Positions 36,796-45,164 are shown, counted from the stretch's first letter. The stretch: 64,000 bases of DNA from Streptoverticillium olivoreticuli subsp. olivoreticuli (GCF_003391135.1 NZ_CP031455.1:5440001-5504000), one strand, 5' to 3'. The notes: generated by a model from the letters alone, not told the origin. A program made the numbers and translations.

Positions 36796-37116
36796 ATGAG
36801 CGAACCCACCTGGCAGGTCGCCGCCGACGTCGAAGGCCGCCCCACCCGGCGCGACTGCGCCCACCTGGACGAGGTCCGGGACGTCACCCCCAGCACGACG
36901 GAAGGCTGCGAGGACTGCCTGCGCATCGGCAGCACCTGGCTGCACCTGCGCGAGTGCCTGGTCTGCGGCCACATCGGCTGCTGCGACAGCTCCCCGAACC
37001 GCCACGCGAGCGCCCACGCGCACGCGGAATCGGGCCACGACCTCGCCCGCTCCTTCGAACCGGGCGAGGACTGGGCGTGGTGCTACGCGGACGAGCTGCT
37101 GCTGGTGCCGCGGTAA
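36796..37116 (+). CDS. UBP-type zinc finger protein
   Basis: A 106-aa protein that is almost entirely one zinc-finger domain of the ubiquitin-protease type. Cys and His pairs are visible in CAHLDEV, CEDCLRIG, CLVCGHIGCCD and HASAHAHAESGHDLA. Bacterial members have unknown partners; they are common single genes in actinomycetes. Its last 34 bp overlap the end of the convergent lasso B2 gene. Confidence 0.88.
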   Translation: MSEPTWQVAADVEGRPTRRDCAHLDEVRDVTPSTTEGCEDCLRIGSTWLHLRECLVCGHIGCCDSSPNRHASAHAHAESGHDLARSFEPGEDWAWCYADELLLVPR

Positions 37117-37553
37117 CCCGCGACCACCGGGGGCGCCGGGGAGGATACCCCCACCGGCACGGTCACGATCGGCGAGAAGTACCCCGCGGGGTACGGCTCA
37201 CCCACAGGCGACCCACCGGCCTCCACCCACGCATGCGCCCGGAACGGACGGCTCCGGACCCCCGCGCACCACACCACCCCCAAGCCGTCCAGCCGGCACA
37301 GCAGCACGACCGCCAGCGACCGCTGCAGACATCCCGCCTCCACCGCACACCGCTCGCTCGCCGCGACCACCGCCTCCCGGGCGGCCAGCACCTGTTCGGC
37401 CGTGGCCGGGGCGGCCCCGGGCCGGAAGCGGCCCAGCACCCGGCGGATGCGCCCCGGCGGCAGGGCGGCGAGCAGCCGGGCCCCGGCGACCGCCGCCCGC
37501 ACGGCCGAGCGCCGCTGCGGCCAGGGCGTGGGCGTGGCGCCCGGCGCGCTCAC
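37083..37553 (-). CDS. Lasso peptide leader peptidase (B2, transglutaminase-like)
   Basis: A 156-aa cysteine protease that removes the leader from the lasso precursor. Catalytic Cys 75 is in EAGCLQRSLAVVLLCRL and His 107 in FRAHAWVEAGG; the third residue position holds Glu 119 (SPVGEP) rather than the Asp often seen. The GTG start overlaps the B1 stop by 4 nt. It acts with B1, which delivers the leader. Confidence 0.92.
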   Translation of the reverse strand: MSAPGATPTPWPQRRSAVRAAVAGARLLAALPPGRIRRVLGRFRPGAAPATAEQVLAAREAVVAASERCAVEAGCLQRSLAVVLLCRLDGLGVVWCAGVRSRPFRAHAWVEAGGSPVGEPYPAGYFSPIVTVPVGVSSPAPPVVAGYRGTSSSSSA

Positions 37554-37810
37554 GGCGTCACCAGGCGTGCGCTGCGCAGCGAGGTGACCAGGGCCGACAC
37601 ATCCTCCTCCGCCTGCCCGGCCGGCAGGCTCGGGTGATGCTCCCTCAGGCCGCGGGCGGCCTCGGCGGTGGTGGCGCCCTGGAGGAGCGCGTTGAGCACG
37701 AGCGTGCCGGTGGCGTTGAGCTGCCAGTAGCGGCCGGTGCGCTCGTCGAGCAGGATCATGCCGTCGTCGACGGGTGCGGTGCTGATGGTGTCGCGCAGGC
37801 TGACGGTCAT
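37550..37810 (-). CDS. Lasso peptide leader-binding protein (B1, PqqD-like RRE)
   Basis: An 86-aa RiPP recognition element with the PqqD fold: an N-terminal strand region, DDGMILLDERTGRYWQLNATG, and a helix block VLNALLQGATTAEAARGL. It binds the YxPPxL part of the leader peptide. Both ends overlap neighbours by 4 nt (ATGA with C, GTGA with B2), so C, B1 and B2 are made in coupled fashion. Confidence 0.92.
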   Translation of the reverse strand: MTVSLRDTISTAPVDDGMILLDERTGRYWQLNATGTLVLNALLQGATTAEAARGLREHHPSLPAGQAEEDVSALVTSLRSARLVTP

Positions 37811-39648
37811 CGTGCTCTCCCGGTCGGGGTGGAGGTGGGCCGGTGGGCGGGGCGGTTCAGGGAGCGCAGCCAGGTCTCGCAGGCGAGCGTCTGGGACAGG
37901 TGCGTGACGATGTGCGGCGTGGGGTGCGGGACGAGCAGCGCGGCGCGCAGCACGGAGGCGTCGATGAGCCCCATGCCGGCCAGCAGCGAGCCGTCGAAGA
38001 GCTCCAGCAGCTCGGCGCGGTGCCGAGCGAGGGCTATGTAGAAGTCGGTGCTGTAGTCGCCCTTGGTGGTGCGGGCCAGCAGGGGCGCCGGGACCATGCC
38101 GTCCATCGCGGTGGTGAGCAGTGGTTTGTACGCGGTGCGGCCGGCGCGCTCGTGGAGGCGTACGGACAGGGCCGCGTCCATCACCGGGTCGTCCAGGCAG
38201 GGCGCCGCCTGCGGCAGGCCGGACCGGGTGGTGGCCTGGTCGATGCGCCGGACGGCGGCCCCGGCCGTCCGGGCGTACTGCACGGCGGTGTGCTGTGCCC
38301 GGTGCGGCGCCAGTGGTTCGGGCCCGGCGGCGACCGCCTCGCGGAACAGGGTCCGGGCGGTGCGGACTGCCTCCGGCGTCGCCCAGGGCGGCATCCGCAG
38401 TGCCGGTCCCCAGGTCATGGAGGGCGCGGTGGGCGCGGTCGGCAGCGCGTCCATCTCCTCGACCGCGAGGCGCAGCCAGTCCGCGTACGTGGTGTGCTCG
38501 GCCAGGGCGCGCAGCAACGGCCGGAGTGGCTGCCGGAAGCGGATGCAGTGGCTGTGGATGTGGGCCGGTGCCTTCGCCGGATGCTCGCGGACCAGGTCGT
38601 GGAGATAGCGGGGGGTGACGGAGAACAGCTCGTCCCCGCCGTGCCCGGCCAGGTGCAGCCGGGAGCCCGCCATGCTCATCCGCCGGGCGAGATCGGCGAG
38701 CCGGGCCGTGTCGCGCACCCAGGCGCCGGGCTCCTCCAGCGGTGGATACGGGCCGTGCACCCCGGCGAACCACAGGGGGGTCTCTTCCTGCCCCACCGAA
38801 TGGTGCTCCGCCTCAGGGAGCGCCGCCCGGGCCCGCTCCGCCCAGACCGTGTCGCTGTTGACCGGGTCGGCACCTTGCCGGTGCGTGGTCACCAGCCGGG
38901 CCGGACCGTGCGCCGCCAGGAAGCACAGACTGGTGGAGTCCAGACCGCCGGACAGGTCCGCGCTGACCGTGCCGCCGCCCGCCGTGCAGGAATCCACCGC
39001 CGCCGACAGCGCCTGCCGCAGCGCCTCCGCCCCCTCGGCCAGGGGCAGCGCCGGTTCGGGCGCGGTCCACCAGCGCCGCAGGCCGGACCGGCCGTCGGGC
39101 TCGACGACCAGGCAGTGGTCGGGCGGCACCGCCGTGACGCCCCGCCATGTGCTCCTCTCCTCCACGGGGTGCACGGCCCCGGCGGCCAGCAGCCGCGTCA
39201 CCAGCACCTCTTCGTCCACCGGCGCGCCGATCGCCGCGGCCAGCACATCGCAGCGGCCCGACGCGACCGTCGTCCCGTCCACCAGCGCGTGGAAGACCCT
39301 GCGGACGCCCGAGGCGCTTCCCCGCACCCGCACCCTGCCGCCCACCGATGCGATCAGGTGGAAGCTGCCCGCCAGTGGCCGGGCGACCCGCTCGATCTGC
39401 GCCAGGTCGTCCACCTGTCCGAGCAGCGCCGTGAGTTCGGCAGCCGTGACCGCGCAGCGCCCGATCACCGCGACCCTCGCCTTGCGCGTACGCGCGACCG
39501 TCACCTGATCATCCGCCCACCGGCCCAGCAGCCACGGCCTCCCCGAACCGTGGGCGACGATCCGGTCGGCCCGTGGCCGCAGCGTGCACACCGCGGCCAT
39601 GGCCGCCGGGCCGTCGGGCAGGACGGCGAACCACTCCTCACTCGGCAC
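37807..39648 (-). CDS. Lasso cyclase (C, asparagine-synthetase-like)
   Basis: A 613-aa ATP-dependent macrolactam synthetase. The ATP-pyrophosphatase loop is SADLSGGLDSTSLCF (SGGLDS at residues 233-238), with LAGHGGDELFSV later. The N-terminal region is a degenerate glutaminase domain lacking Cys 1, as in other lasso cyclases. It adenylates the ring Glu and joins it to the N-terminal Gly of the core. The GTG at 39648 lies 9 nt after the stop of the precursor gene, with no clear ribosome site, so it likely depends on translation of the precursor. Confidence 0.92.
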   Translation of the reverse strand: MPSEEWFAVLPDGPAAMAAVCTLRPRADRIVAHGSGRPWLLGRWADDQVTVARTRKARVAVIGRCAVTAAELTALLGQVDDLAQIERVARPLAGSFHLIASVGGRVRVRGSASGVRRVFHALVDGTTVASGRCDVLAAAIGAPVDEEVLVTRLLAAGAVHPVEERSTWRGVTAVPPDHCLVVEPDGRSGLRRWWTAPEPALPLAEGAEALRQALSAAVDSCTAGGGTVSADLSGGLDSTSLCFLAAHGPARLVTTHRQGADPVNSDTVWAERARAALPEAEHHSVGQEETPLWFAGVHGPYPPLEEPGAWVRDTARLADLARRMSMAGSRLHLAGHGGDELFSVTPRYLHDLVREHPAKAPAHIHSHCIRFRQPLRPLLRALAEHTTYADWLRLAVEEMDALPTAPTAPSMTWGPALRMPPWATPEAVRTARTLFREAVAAGPEPLAPHRAQHTAVQYARTAGAAVRRIDQATTRSGLPQAAPCLDDPVMDAALSVRLHERAGRTAYKPLLTTAMDGMVPAPLLARTTKGDYSTDFYIALARHRAELLELFDGSLLAGMGLIDASVLRAALLVPHPTPHIVTHLSQTLACETWLRSLNRPAHRPTSTPTGRAR

Positions 39649-39657
39649 GGCCGGCGC

Positions 39658-39815
39658 TACTGCCAGTGCCAGAGCTGGCCTTCGCCGCCTTCCTCCAGCA
39701 CGTTCCCCTCGATCCAGCCGAGTGTGAGCCTGCCGAAGTCCCCGACCTCCACGAGCGCCGGAGGCTCGTACACCTCCGCGGCCGGTGCCTCTGTGGACTC
39801 CATGAGATCTGTCAT
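39658..39815 (-). CDS. Lasso peptide precursor (A), 52 codons
   Basis: Read from the minus strand; the gene is shorter than usual ORF cut-offs. GGGAGGGG lies 7 nt before the ATG at 39815. The 32-residue leader begins MTDLMESTEAPAAEV and has YEPPALVEVG, the lasso leader motif YxxPxLxxxG, then DFGRLTL with Thr at -2. The core is GWIEGNVLE plus EGGEGQLWHWQ, 20 residues: Gly 1 and Glu 9 would form a nine-residue ring, and the Trp-His-Trp end could act as plugs. There is no Cys, so it is a class II lasso peptide. The sum of residue masses (lasso form, neutral monoisotopic) is about 2305.06 Da. I do not recognise this core from known lasso peptides. Confidence 0.9.
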
Positions 39816-39937
39816 TCCGCGTCCCCTCCCGAATCCGCTGTCGTCACTCAGAGTATCTGACGGTCGCGCTCCGTGAAGGGGGGTTTAGCGCGCACACCCG
39901 GCGCACGGGGGGCGCGCGGGGCGCGCTGCTCCGGCGC

Positions 39938-40378
39938 TCACCTCCCCTGTCTCCTGTCGGAGTTGACCGCCTTCACCTTGGCGCTGAGCAGCTCGGAGTC
40001 CGTGGCGGGCCGGGTGTCGCCCGGTTCGACGTCCCACTCCCTGCCACCCGCGGGCGGCCGCAGCTGAAGATGGGGTCCGGCGTCGCCCATGACCCGCCCG
40101 ATGCGGTCGGTACGCACGTCGACGACGTAGGTCCCGACCTCGGGAGCGGGCTCCCGAATGTGCTCCGAACAGCGGCAATTGGCAAGCGGCGAGCTGGGCT
40201 TGAGGTCGATCCCGTGGGCGGTGGCCCACATGTAGACACCGCAGGTGGATTGCGGCTCGGGGGTGGCGCCCGGGGGAGCGGGCGGCTGCGGTGCGGCTGG
40301 CGGCTGCGGTGCGTTGAGGGTGCGGGGCCTGAACGGTGCCCTCGCCCGGTGGAAGAGGCGAGCGATAAAGTCCTTCAC
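39938..40378 (-). CDS. Conserved hypothetical protein (streptomycete type)
   Basis: A 146-aa soluble protein: basic N-terminus VKDFIARLFHRARAPFR, a Pro/Ala-rich linker, a Cys-containing segment LANCRCSEHIRE, and a small beta-rich end TYVVDVRTDRIGRVMGD with WDVEPGDTRPA. The last part is common in small streptomycete proteins next to short regulators. The GTG at 40378 has AGGAG 8 nt upstream. It is divergent from a mini-GntR gene; function unknown. Confidence 0.65.
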   Translation of the reverse strand: MKDFIARLFHRARAPFRPRTLNAPQPPAAPQPPAPPGATPEPQSTCGVYMWATAHGIDLKPSSPLANCRCSEHIREPAPEVGTYVVDVRTDRIGRVMGDAGPHLQLRPPAGGREWDVEPGDTRPATDSELLSAKVKAVNSDRRQGR

Positions 40379-40544
40379 GTCATCAGCTCCTGGAGTGTGC
40401 TGGTGGCCATGCCCCCGGGCCGTTCGTGCGGTCGCGGGGGTCTTTTGTGGCGTCACAATACGGCGCAGTGCTGCACCTGTCTATAGCCGGATATACACGT
40501 AGGCATCTATGTTCGACTAGGCGTTCATACGTACAGTTCCGCGC

Positions 40545-40790
40545 ATGATGGAGTACGACCCGACTCAGCCCAAGTGGACGCAGATCGCGGAAGTGATCCG
40601 CCGGCGCATCGCCAGTGGCGAGTACCCGGTGAACCACCTGATCTCCGAGACGCGGCTGGAGCAGGAATTCGAGGTCGCGCGAGTGACCGTGCGCAAGGTC
40701 ACCGCGGCGCTCCGGGCTGAGGGCCTGATCGTCACCACTCCGGGCATGGGCTCATTCGTGGCGGCGAAGCCGCCGACCGCGCAGACCTGA
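40545..40790 (+). CDS. Small GntR-type winged-helix regulator
   Basis: An 81-aa protein that is only a GntR DNA-binding domain: IRRRIASGEYPVNHLISET, LEQEFEVARVTVRKVTAALR and the wing VTTPGMGSFVA. There is no effector domain. Two ATG codons overlap (ATGATG); the first is in frame. The divergent gene at 39938-40378 shares the 166-bp control region and is the likely target. Confidence 0.85.
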   Translation: MMEYDPTQPKWTQIAEVIRRRIASGEYPVNHLISETRLEQEFEVARVTVRKVTAALRAEGLIVTTPGMGSFVAAKPPTAQT

Positions 40791-40802
40791 GCGAACCCGG
40801 CC

Positions 40803-41065
40803 CGCGCGGCGGCTTGTTCCCCAATCCCGCCCCTTCCCGAAACCGGGGCTCGTGCCCCGGACCCCGAAGCACGCTTCGCGCGCTGTCCTCAAACGCCGGA
40901 CGGGCTGATTGCGCACCCCGAAGCCCAAGCTCCCTCATCGTGACAACGGCGAAGAACCCAAAACCCAGCCCGGCCGGCGCTTGAGGCCGCGCCCGCAGGG
41001 CGCTCCACCGCAGGCGGCAACGCACCCGCAGGCGGCAATAAACCGCACCCAGCGGAAAGCGCACC
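40803..41065. repeat. Dispersed GC-rich intergenic repeat, copy 7 (inverted orientation)
   Basis: Same blocks as the other copies but reversed: CCCGCCCCTTCCCGAAACCG, GAAGCACGCTTCGCGCGC, TGTCCTCAAACGCCGGACGG, then CGCCCGCAGGGCGCT and a tandem CCGCAGGCGGCAA, and ACCCAGCGGAA twice. It separates two convergent genes. Confidence 0.75.
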
Positions 41066-41073
41066 CAGCGGAA

Positions 41074-42189
41074 TCAGCCAACGACAACACCCGGCTCATC
41101 CAGCCACACGCTCTGTCCCGCAGGCGTCACAGACAGCCCGTATCGCGTACGCACCGGCGCCCCCACCCCTTGCCACCACACGTACGCCTCCTCCACCTCC
41201 GACCAGAGCGCACGCGGCCCGCGCTGCCGCACAGCGAAGTCCGTCTCGCCCGGGACGTAATCCACCGACGCCCAAGAGCCGCCGACCGCATCGGCCAGCC
41301 ACAGCGTCCACTCCCCGTCGGGGCCGTGACCGACGGTGCTGCGGCACCCCGGCACCCGTACCCCCACCGCGAACGCCGCGTCGTCGTCGCCGAGGGCGAG
41401 CCGGGGATCCAGACCCGTACGCGTCTCCACACCGTCGTCCGGGTCGTGCACGCAGGCCATGACGTCCCGTACGCGCGGCGCCTGAGCCCGCAGCCACATG
41501 AACGCACTGTCGCCGACGACGGGGCCGGATGCGGTGGAGCCGTTCGCGGTCAGTCGCACGAGGACGCCGTTGTGCAGATCCGTGCCCCAGGGGAAGAGGA
41601 TCTCCCCTCCGGAGGCCGCCTGTTCGGCCCATGCCCACGGCACACGGTGGACCGCGCAGGTGGCGATGACACGGTCGTACGGTGCGCCGGGCGCCCACCC
41701 CTCCGTGCCGTCACCGGTGATCACGGACGGCGTGTAACCGGCTGCCTTGAGCGCGTCGCGCGCGCCGCCCGCGGTGACGGGGTCGACCTCTACAGAGGTG
41801 ACGTTACGGTCGCCGAGACGGTGGGCGAGTAGCGCCGCGTTGTAACCGGTCCCGGTGCCGATCTCCAGCACCTTCATGCCTGCCCGGACGCGGAGTTCGG
41901 TGAGCATGAGGGCGACGACGCGCGGCATGCTCGCCGAACTGGACGGCACGAGGTTTTCGGCTGAAGGGTCCTCGACCTGGGTGACGAGTGCGGTGTCCTC
42001 GTACACGAGGGTCTGCCAATGGTCAGGGGCGTCGGCCCGCCGGACGGGCCGATAGGCGTTCCCGTCCCGCACCCACACGCGGTCCGGAACGAAGTCCTCC
42101 CGCCGGACGGTGCGAAGCGTCTCCTCCCACCCCGGGTCGAGAAACCCCGCCCTGGTCAACTGCGCCGCAAGCGATACGGGGTCACTCAT
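41074..42189 (-). CDS. PIMT-like methyltransferase (protein-L-isoaspartate O-methyltransferase homologue)
   Basis: A 371-aa SAM-dependent methyltransferase. The N-terminal ~210 residues are the PIMT domain, with SSASMPRVVALMLTEL and the SAM motif VLEIGTGTGYNAALLA, then TSVEVDP. A C-terminal ~150-residue extension, as in RiPP-associated PIMT homologues (graspetide and FxLD systems), makes it much longer than housekeeping PIMT. The ATG overlaps the stop of a 35-aa ORF by 4 nt. Its target may be that peptide; no ATP-grasp or lanthionine enzyme is adjacent, so this remains inference. Confidence 0.82.
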   Translation of the reverse strand: MSDPVSLAAQLTRAGFLDPGWEETLRTVRREDFVPDRVWVRDGNAYRPVRRADAPDHWQTLVYEDTALVTQVEDPSAENLVPSSSASMPRVVALMLTELRVRAGMKVLEIGTGTGYNAALLAHRLGDRNVTSVEVDPVTAGGARDALKAAGYTPSVITGDGTEGWAPGAPYDRVIATCAVHRVPWAWAEQAASGGEILFPWGTDLHNGVLVRLTANGSTASGPVVGDSAFMWLRAQAPRVRDVMACVHDPDDGVETRTGLDPRLALGDDDAAFAVGVRVPGCRSTVGHGPDGEWTLWLADAVGGSWASVDYVPGETDFAVRQRGPRALWSEVEEAYVWWQGVGAPVRTRYGLSVTPAGQSVWLDEPGVVVG

Positions 42190-42293
42190 CGCTTCGGGTT
42201 CTCCGGCCGCTTGGGGTCCGCCGGAGGAATCGGCTTGTCGGGCTTGTGCCCGTCGCTCTCGGCGGTGTCGGGCTTGCCTCCGTGCCTGGACAT
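42186..42293 (-). CDS. 35-aa peptide coupled to the PIMT-like gene
   Basis: Starts MSRHGGKPDTAESDGHKP and ends KRPENPKR; highly charged, rich in Lys, Asp and Pro, with the repeated unit HKPDKP/GGKPD. GGAAGGGG lies ~5 nt before the ATG and the stop overlaps the methyltransferase start (ATGA). It has four Asp residues that a PIMT-type enzyme could methylate. It may be a substrate peptide, a translational lead-in, or a short regulator. No family recognised. Confidence 0.6.
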   Translation of the reverse strand: MSRHGGKPDTAESDGHKPDKPIPPADPKRPENPKR

Positions 42294-42402
42294 AATGGCC
42301 CCTTCCCATGTGGCTTGCGCCGGACCGCTGTTCGGCGCGTCCATCACGTTAGGGATTCGGTCGGCTTCACTTCAGCAGAGTTCTACGAAGTTGCACGCCG
42401 AT

Positions 42403-43251
42403 TCACAGGGCGGCGATCGCGGACGTGATCAGCATCCGGGCGTCCGCCCCGTATACGGCCAGATTTCTCAGCTCGCCGAATGCCTTCACGTACAGAGCCA
42501 CCTCGCTGGGAGCCGTGACGGTCACCTGCGCGGTCAGCAGCTCTACGTGGACGCGCAGTTCATCGAAGATGTTGAACGTCTCCAGCGTCCACATGCACCG
42601 TTCGTCCGTGCCGAGCGGGATGATGCCCAGCGATACGGCAGGCAATGACATCACCGACAGCAGGTGCCCGAGCTGCCCGGCCATTGTCTCGGCGTTCCCG
42701 ATGCGGTGGCGCAGCACGGACTCCTCCACCAGCAGGGCGAAGCGGTGGTCTGCGGCGTGCAGGACCCGGGCACGTGCCATGCGGGCCTGTACGGCCCCGG
42801 TGATGTCGTCCGGGGTTCCGTGGAACCGGCCGATGACCGACAGCAGAGAGGAGGCGTAGGCAGGGGTCTGGAACAGACCCGGTACGACATGGGAGGCGTA
42901 TGCCCGGAAGCGCCTGGTGCGCTCGTAGAGCGGGATCCTGGATTCTTGCAGGCGACGCAGTCCAGTCCGCTGGAGCCGTCGCCACTCGACGTACATGGAG
43001 TCGGCCGTACGTGACGCGGCGATGATGTCGTGAGCCTGGTCCGTCGCGTAGCAGGCATCGCACCATGCGCGGATGTCCGCGTCGGACGGCGGGGTCCTGG
43101 CATTCTCGATGCGGGACGACTTCGATTTGTTCCACCCGCACCGGACTGCCAGCTCCTGCCCTGTGAGGCCGGCGTCCAACCGGAGCTCGCGCAATCTTGC
43201 CGCTACGGCCTTACGTGCGGCTTCGGCGCTGGACGACTGATATGCAGGCAT
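42403..43251 (-). CDS. Scr1-type helix-turn-helix regulator with DUF5753
   Basis: A 282-aa protein: XRE helix-turn-helix at residues ~15-70 (LRELRLDAGLTGQELAVRCG, SRIENARTPPS) and a DUF5753 domain (YVEWRRLQRTGLRRLQESRI, YASHVVPGLFQTPAYA, NAETMAGQLGHLL). Streptomyces has many of these beside small DUF397/DUF6879 proteins. It sits between the DUF6879 gene and the peptide-PIMT pair, all on one strand. Confidence 0.9.
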   Translation of the reverse strand: MPAYQSSSAEAARKAVAARLRELRLDAGLTGQELAVRCGWNKSKSSRIENARTPPSDADIRAWCDACYATDQAHDIIAASRTADSMYVEWRRLQRTGLRRLQESRIPLYERTRRFRAYASHVVPGLFQTPAYASSLLSVIGRFHGTPDDITGAVQARMARARVLHAADHRFALLVEESVLRHRIGNAETMAGQLGHLLSVMSLPAVSLGIIPLGTDERCMWTLETFNIFDELRVHVELLTAQVTVTAPSEVALYVKAFGELRNLAVYGADARMLITSAIAAL

Positions 43252-43278
43252 GAGCTGGCAGTCCGGTGATGCTTGGCG

Positions 43279-43800
43279 TCAGACCTTGAACTCCTCGTGC
43301 GGCGTGGCCCGCTCCCAGACGGACTCGAATGCTGCCGCGCACAGCTTGATGACCGCCGGGTCATCGCACAGTTCGTGCCCGGCGGAAGCACCGTCGCCGG
43401 TGAAGTGGCCGAAGCGGATCAAGTGGTCGTCGAACAGCCACAGGTCATTGCCGGGGAGGGCGATATCGGACGCCTTCCGCCGCGGCAGCCAGCGCACCTG
43501 CTCACCGGCTGCGACGTTCAGCGCGGTGCCCGAGTGCTCGAATCGGATGTACTCCGTCACGGGTTCCGAGACGATGCGTGCCCGTCGCATCTCCACACCA
43601 CGGCCGATTGCTTCGGCGACGATGCCGAACCAGTGAGAACGATCGGCTCTGTCGGCTTCGGCGGTCCAAGTTCCCGCTTTCCACTGCGCGAACGGACCCA
43701 CCTCGCTGTCAACGCCGTAGACGTCTCGCATCTCCAGATGCACCGCTGATCGCCGGCAAGTTGCCAGCAACTCAGCGAACGGTGGAACGTTCTGCGACAT
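43279..43800 (-). CDS. DUF6879-family protein
   Basis: A 173-aa soluble protein starting MSQNVPPFAELLATCRRSAV, with the segments DVYGVDSEVGPFAQWKAG and LPGNDLWLFDDHLIRFGHF typical for the partners of Scr1-type regulators. Its start overlaps the preceding 80-aa gene by 29 nt and it lies 27 bp before the regulator gene. Probably part of a regulator-partner module; the biochemical role is unknown. Confidence 0.78.
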   Translation of the reverse strand: MSQNVPPFAELLATCRRSAVHLEMRDVYGVDSEVGPFAQWKAGTWTAEADRADRSHWFGIVAEAIGRGVEMRRARIVSEPVTEYIRFEHSGTALNVAAGEQVRWLPRRKASDIALPGNDLWLFDDHLIRFGHFTGDGASAGHELCDDPAVIKLCAAAFESVWERATPHEEFKV

Positions 43801-44014
43801 CACATGCCTCCCTGACGGCCGACACCATGCGGATCGGTAGACGAACCACCGCCTCGGTGTCGGGAATCGAACCGCTCTCCAGGCACTTGGCCAGGAGCGC
43901 GGCGTCCGCCTTCCAGCCCTGGAAAACGAACTCTTGAGCCTCGTCATCCACCCAAACCGTCGGGCAGTCATCACCGTTGGTGTTGGGGTCCTTGCCGAAG
44001 AACAGTAGTGCCAT
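43772..44014 (-). CDS. Hypothetical 80-aa protein of the Scr1/DUF6879 module
   Basis: Starts MALLFFGKDPNTNGDDCPTV; the ATG at 44014 is picked because AGGAGGA lies 7 nt before it, while the ATG at 44020 touches that site. Acidic, with VWVDDEAQEFVFQGWK and a C-terminal helix LPIRMVSAVREACDVAE. Similar short proteins precede DUF6879 genes in streptomycetes; function unknown. Confidence 0.68.
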   Translation of the reverse strand: MALLFFGKDPNTNGDDCPTVWVDDEAQEFVFQGWKADAALLAKCLESGSIPDTEAVVRLPIRMVSAVREACDVAERSTVR

Positions 44015-44166
44015 GACCATTCCTCCTGCCGAGGCAGTTGCGGCTTGTTGCACGACCATCGCCGCACAGGGCGAGCCGCGTCAAGGGCGCACGGGCGTGC
44101 TGCCGGTTCACTTGGCGAGCCCTGAAACCCCACCCTCGATCGCGACCCCAAAAGCACGCCCCCACC

Positions 44167-45126
44167 TCAAACCGTCAGCTCCTCGATCAACCCCCGATAG
44201 ACCCCGAACGCCTCCTTCCGGGAGTAGTCGTCGCGCAGGAGACCGAAGCCGTCGAAGAGGTCCGTGCCGGATGTGTTCGCGTCGCGCAGGTCGAAGTAGG
44301 AGTAGCCGCCGATGTTGAGGGATTCGCGGAGGGCGGTCACCTTGCGCACGACTTCTTCGAGGACCTCGGCCTGGCGGTGTTCCGTGCGGGTCGGGCCGGT
44401 GGGCCAGCCGTTCTCGGATATGTGGACGGGGACGGACGCGCCGATGCCGGCCCGCGGGAGGCTCGTGTCGCGGAAGTGGGTGAGCACCGTGGCCACCGCT
44501 GACGGCAGTTGGTCCGCCGGGAGGGGGCGGAAGACGTCGGGGAAGAAGTCGAGGCCGACGTAGTCGAGCGATCGGTGGAAGCGTTCGTCCGCCAGTGCGC
44601 CGATGTCCTGCCAGAAGGTCGGGGAGGCGCGGCCGAAGTCCGGTACGGCGTTGAAGCCGACCAGGATGTCGTGGCCGCAGGCGCGCGCCTCCTCCTTGGC
44701 CGCGACCACGCCCTGGACGATCGCCTGGAGCACGTTCGGTGTGCCGCCGTCGAGGTTGGGCATGTCGAGATTCGGCTCCTCGCATATCTGCAAGGAGGCC
44801 AAATACGGGCCGTCGGTCCGTACCGTGGCCCGGATGTACTCCAGCCAGCCGTCGAGTTCGCCCGTCGGCTCGCGGAACTGGAGCACCAGGTCGAGCTCGC
44901 GGCCCTCGCCGAGGTAGCGCATCGGGTCGTCAGGGGTGGTGGGGGTGTCCGCGGTGGCGCCCGCCGCGTACGGGCGGTAGGCGCGGACCAGGAGGGTCCG
45001 CGCGCCGCCCTGGAGCTCGCGCAGGGCGGCGGTGATCTGTTCGGGCTGATCGGGGTGCACGGGGTGTGTGAGACCGGTGTCGCTGCCCAGCAGAGCGCCG
45101 GGGTAGATCCCGAAGGTGAAGGTCAT
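44167..45126 (-). CDS. TIM-barrel glycoside hydrolase-like protein (clan A type)
   Basis: A 319-aa protein with features of clan A glycosidases: candidate acid/base Glu in LQICEEPNLDMPN and candidate nucleophile in VHISENGWPTGPT. Other barrel strands include DILVGFNAVPDF and LDYVGLDFFPDVF. No signal peptide, so the substrate would be intracellular, or the catalytic use has changed. It is divergent from a TetR gene 77 bp away with a palindrome in between, so probably under its control. Confidence 0.75.
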   Translation of the reverse strand: MTFTFGIYPGALLGSDTGLTHPVHPDQPEQITAALRELQGGARTLLVRAYRPYAAGATADTPTTPDDPMRYLGEGRELDLVLQFREPTGELDGWLEYIRATVRTDGPYLASLQICEEPNLDMPNLDGGTPNVLQAIVQGVVAAKEEARACGHDILVGFNAVPDFGRASPTFWQDIGALADERFHRSLDYVGLDFFPDVFRPLPADQLPSAVATVLTHFRDTSLPRAGIGASVPVHISENGWPTGPTRTEHRQAEVLEEVVRKVTALRESLNIGGYSYFDLRDANTSGTDLFDGFGLLRDDYSRKEAFGVYRGLIEELTV

Positions 45127-45147
45127 GGCCGCACCCTAGCCGATATT

Positions 45148-45164
45148 TTTGGTGTCACACCAAA
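45148..45164. promoter_or_regulatory. Candidate TetR operator
   Basis: TTTGGTG-TCA-CACCAAA, a perfect 7-bp inverted repeat, lies between the divergent glycosidase-like and tetR genes. A related half (TTTGGGGTGACA) follows at 45165. Size and place fit an operator controlling both genes. Confidence 0.6.

Noticed and set aside
41074..42189. PIMT-like protein as a tailoring enzyme of the lasso peptide
   Set aside because: Lasso-modifying PIMT homologues act on Asp; this lasso core has no Asp, and two unrelated genes and a repeat lie between them.
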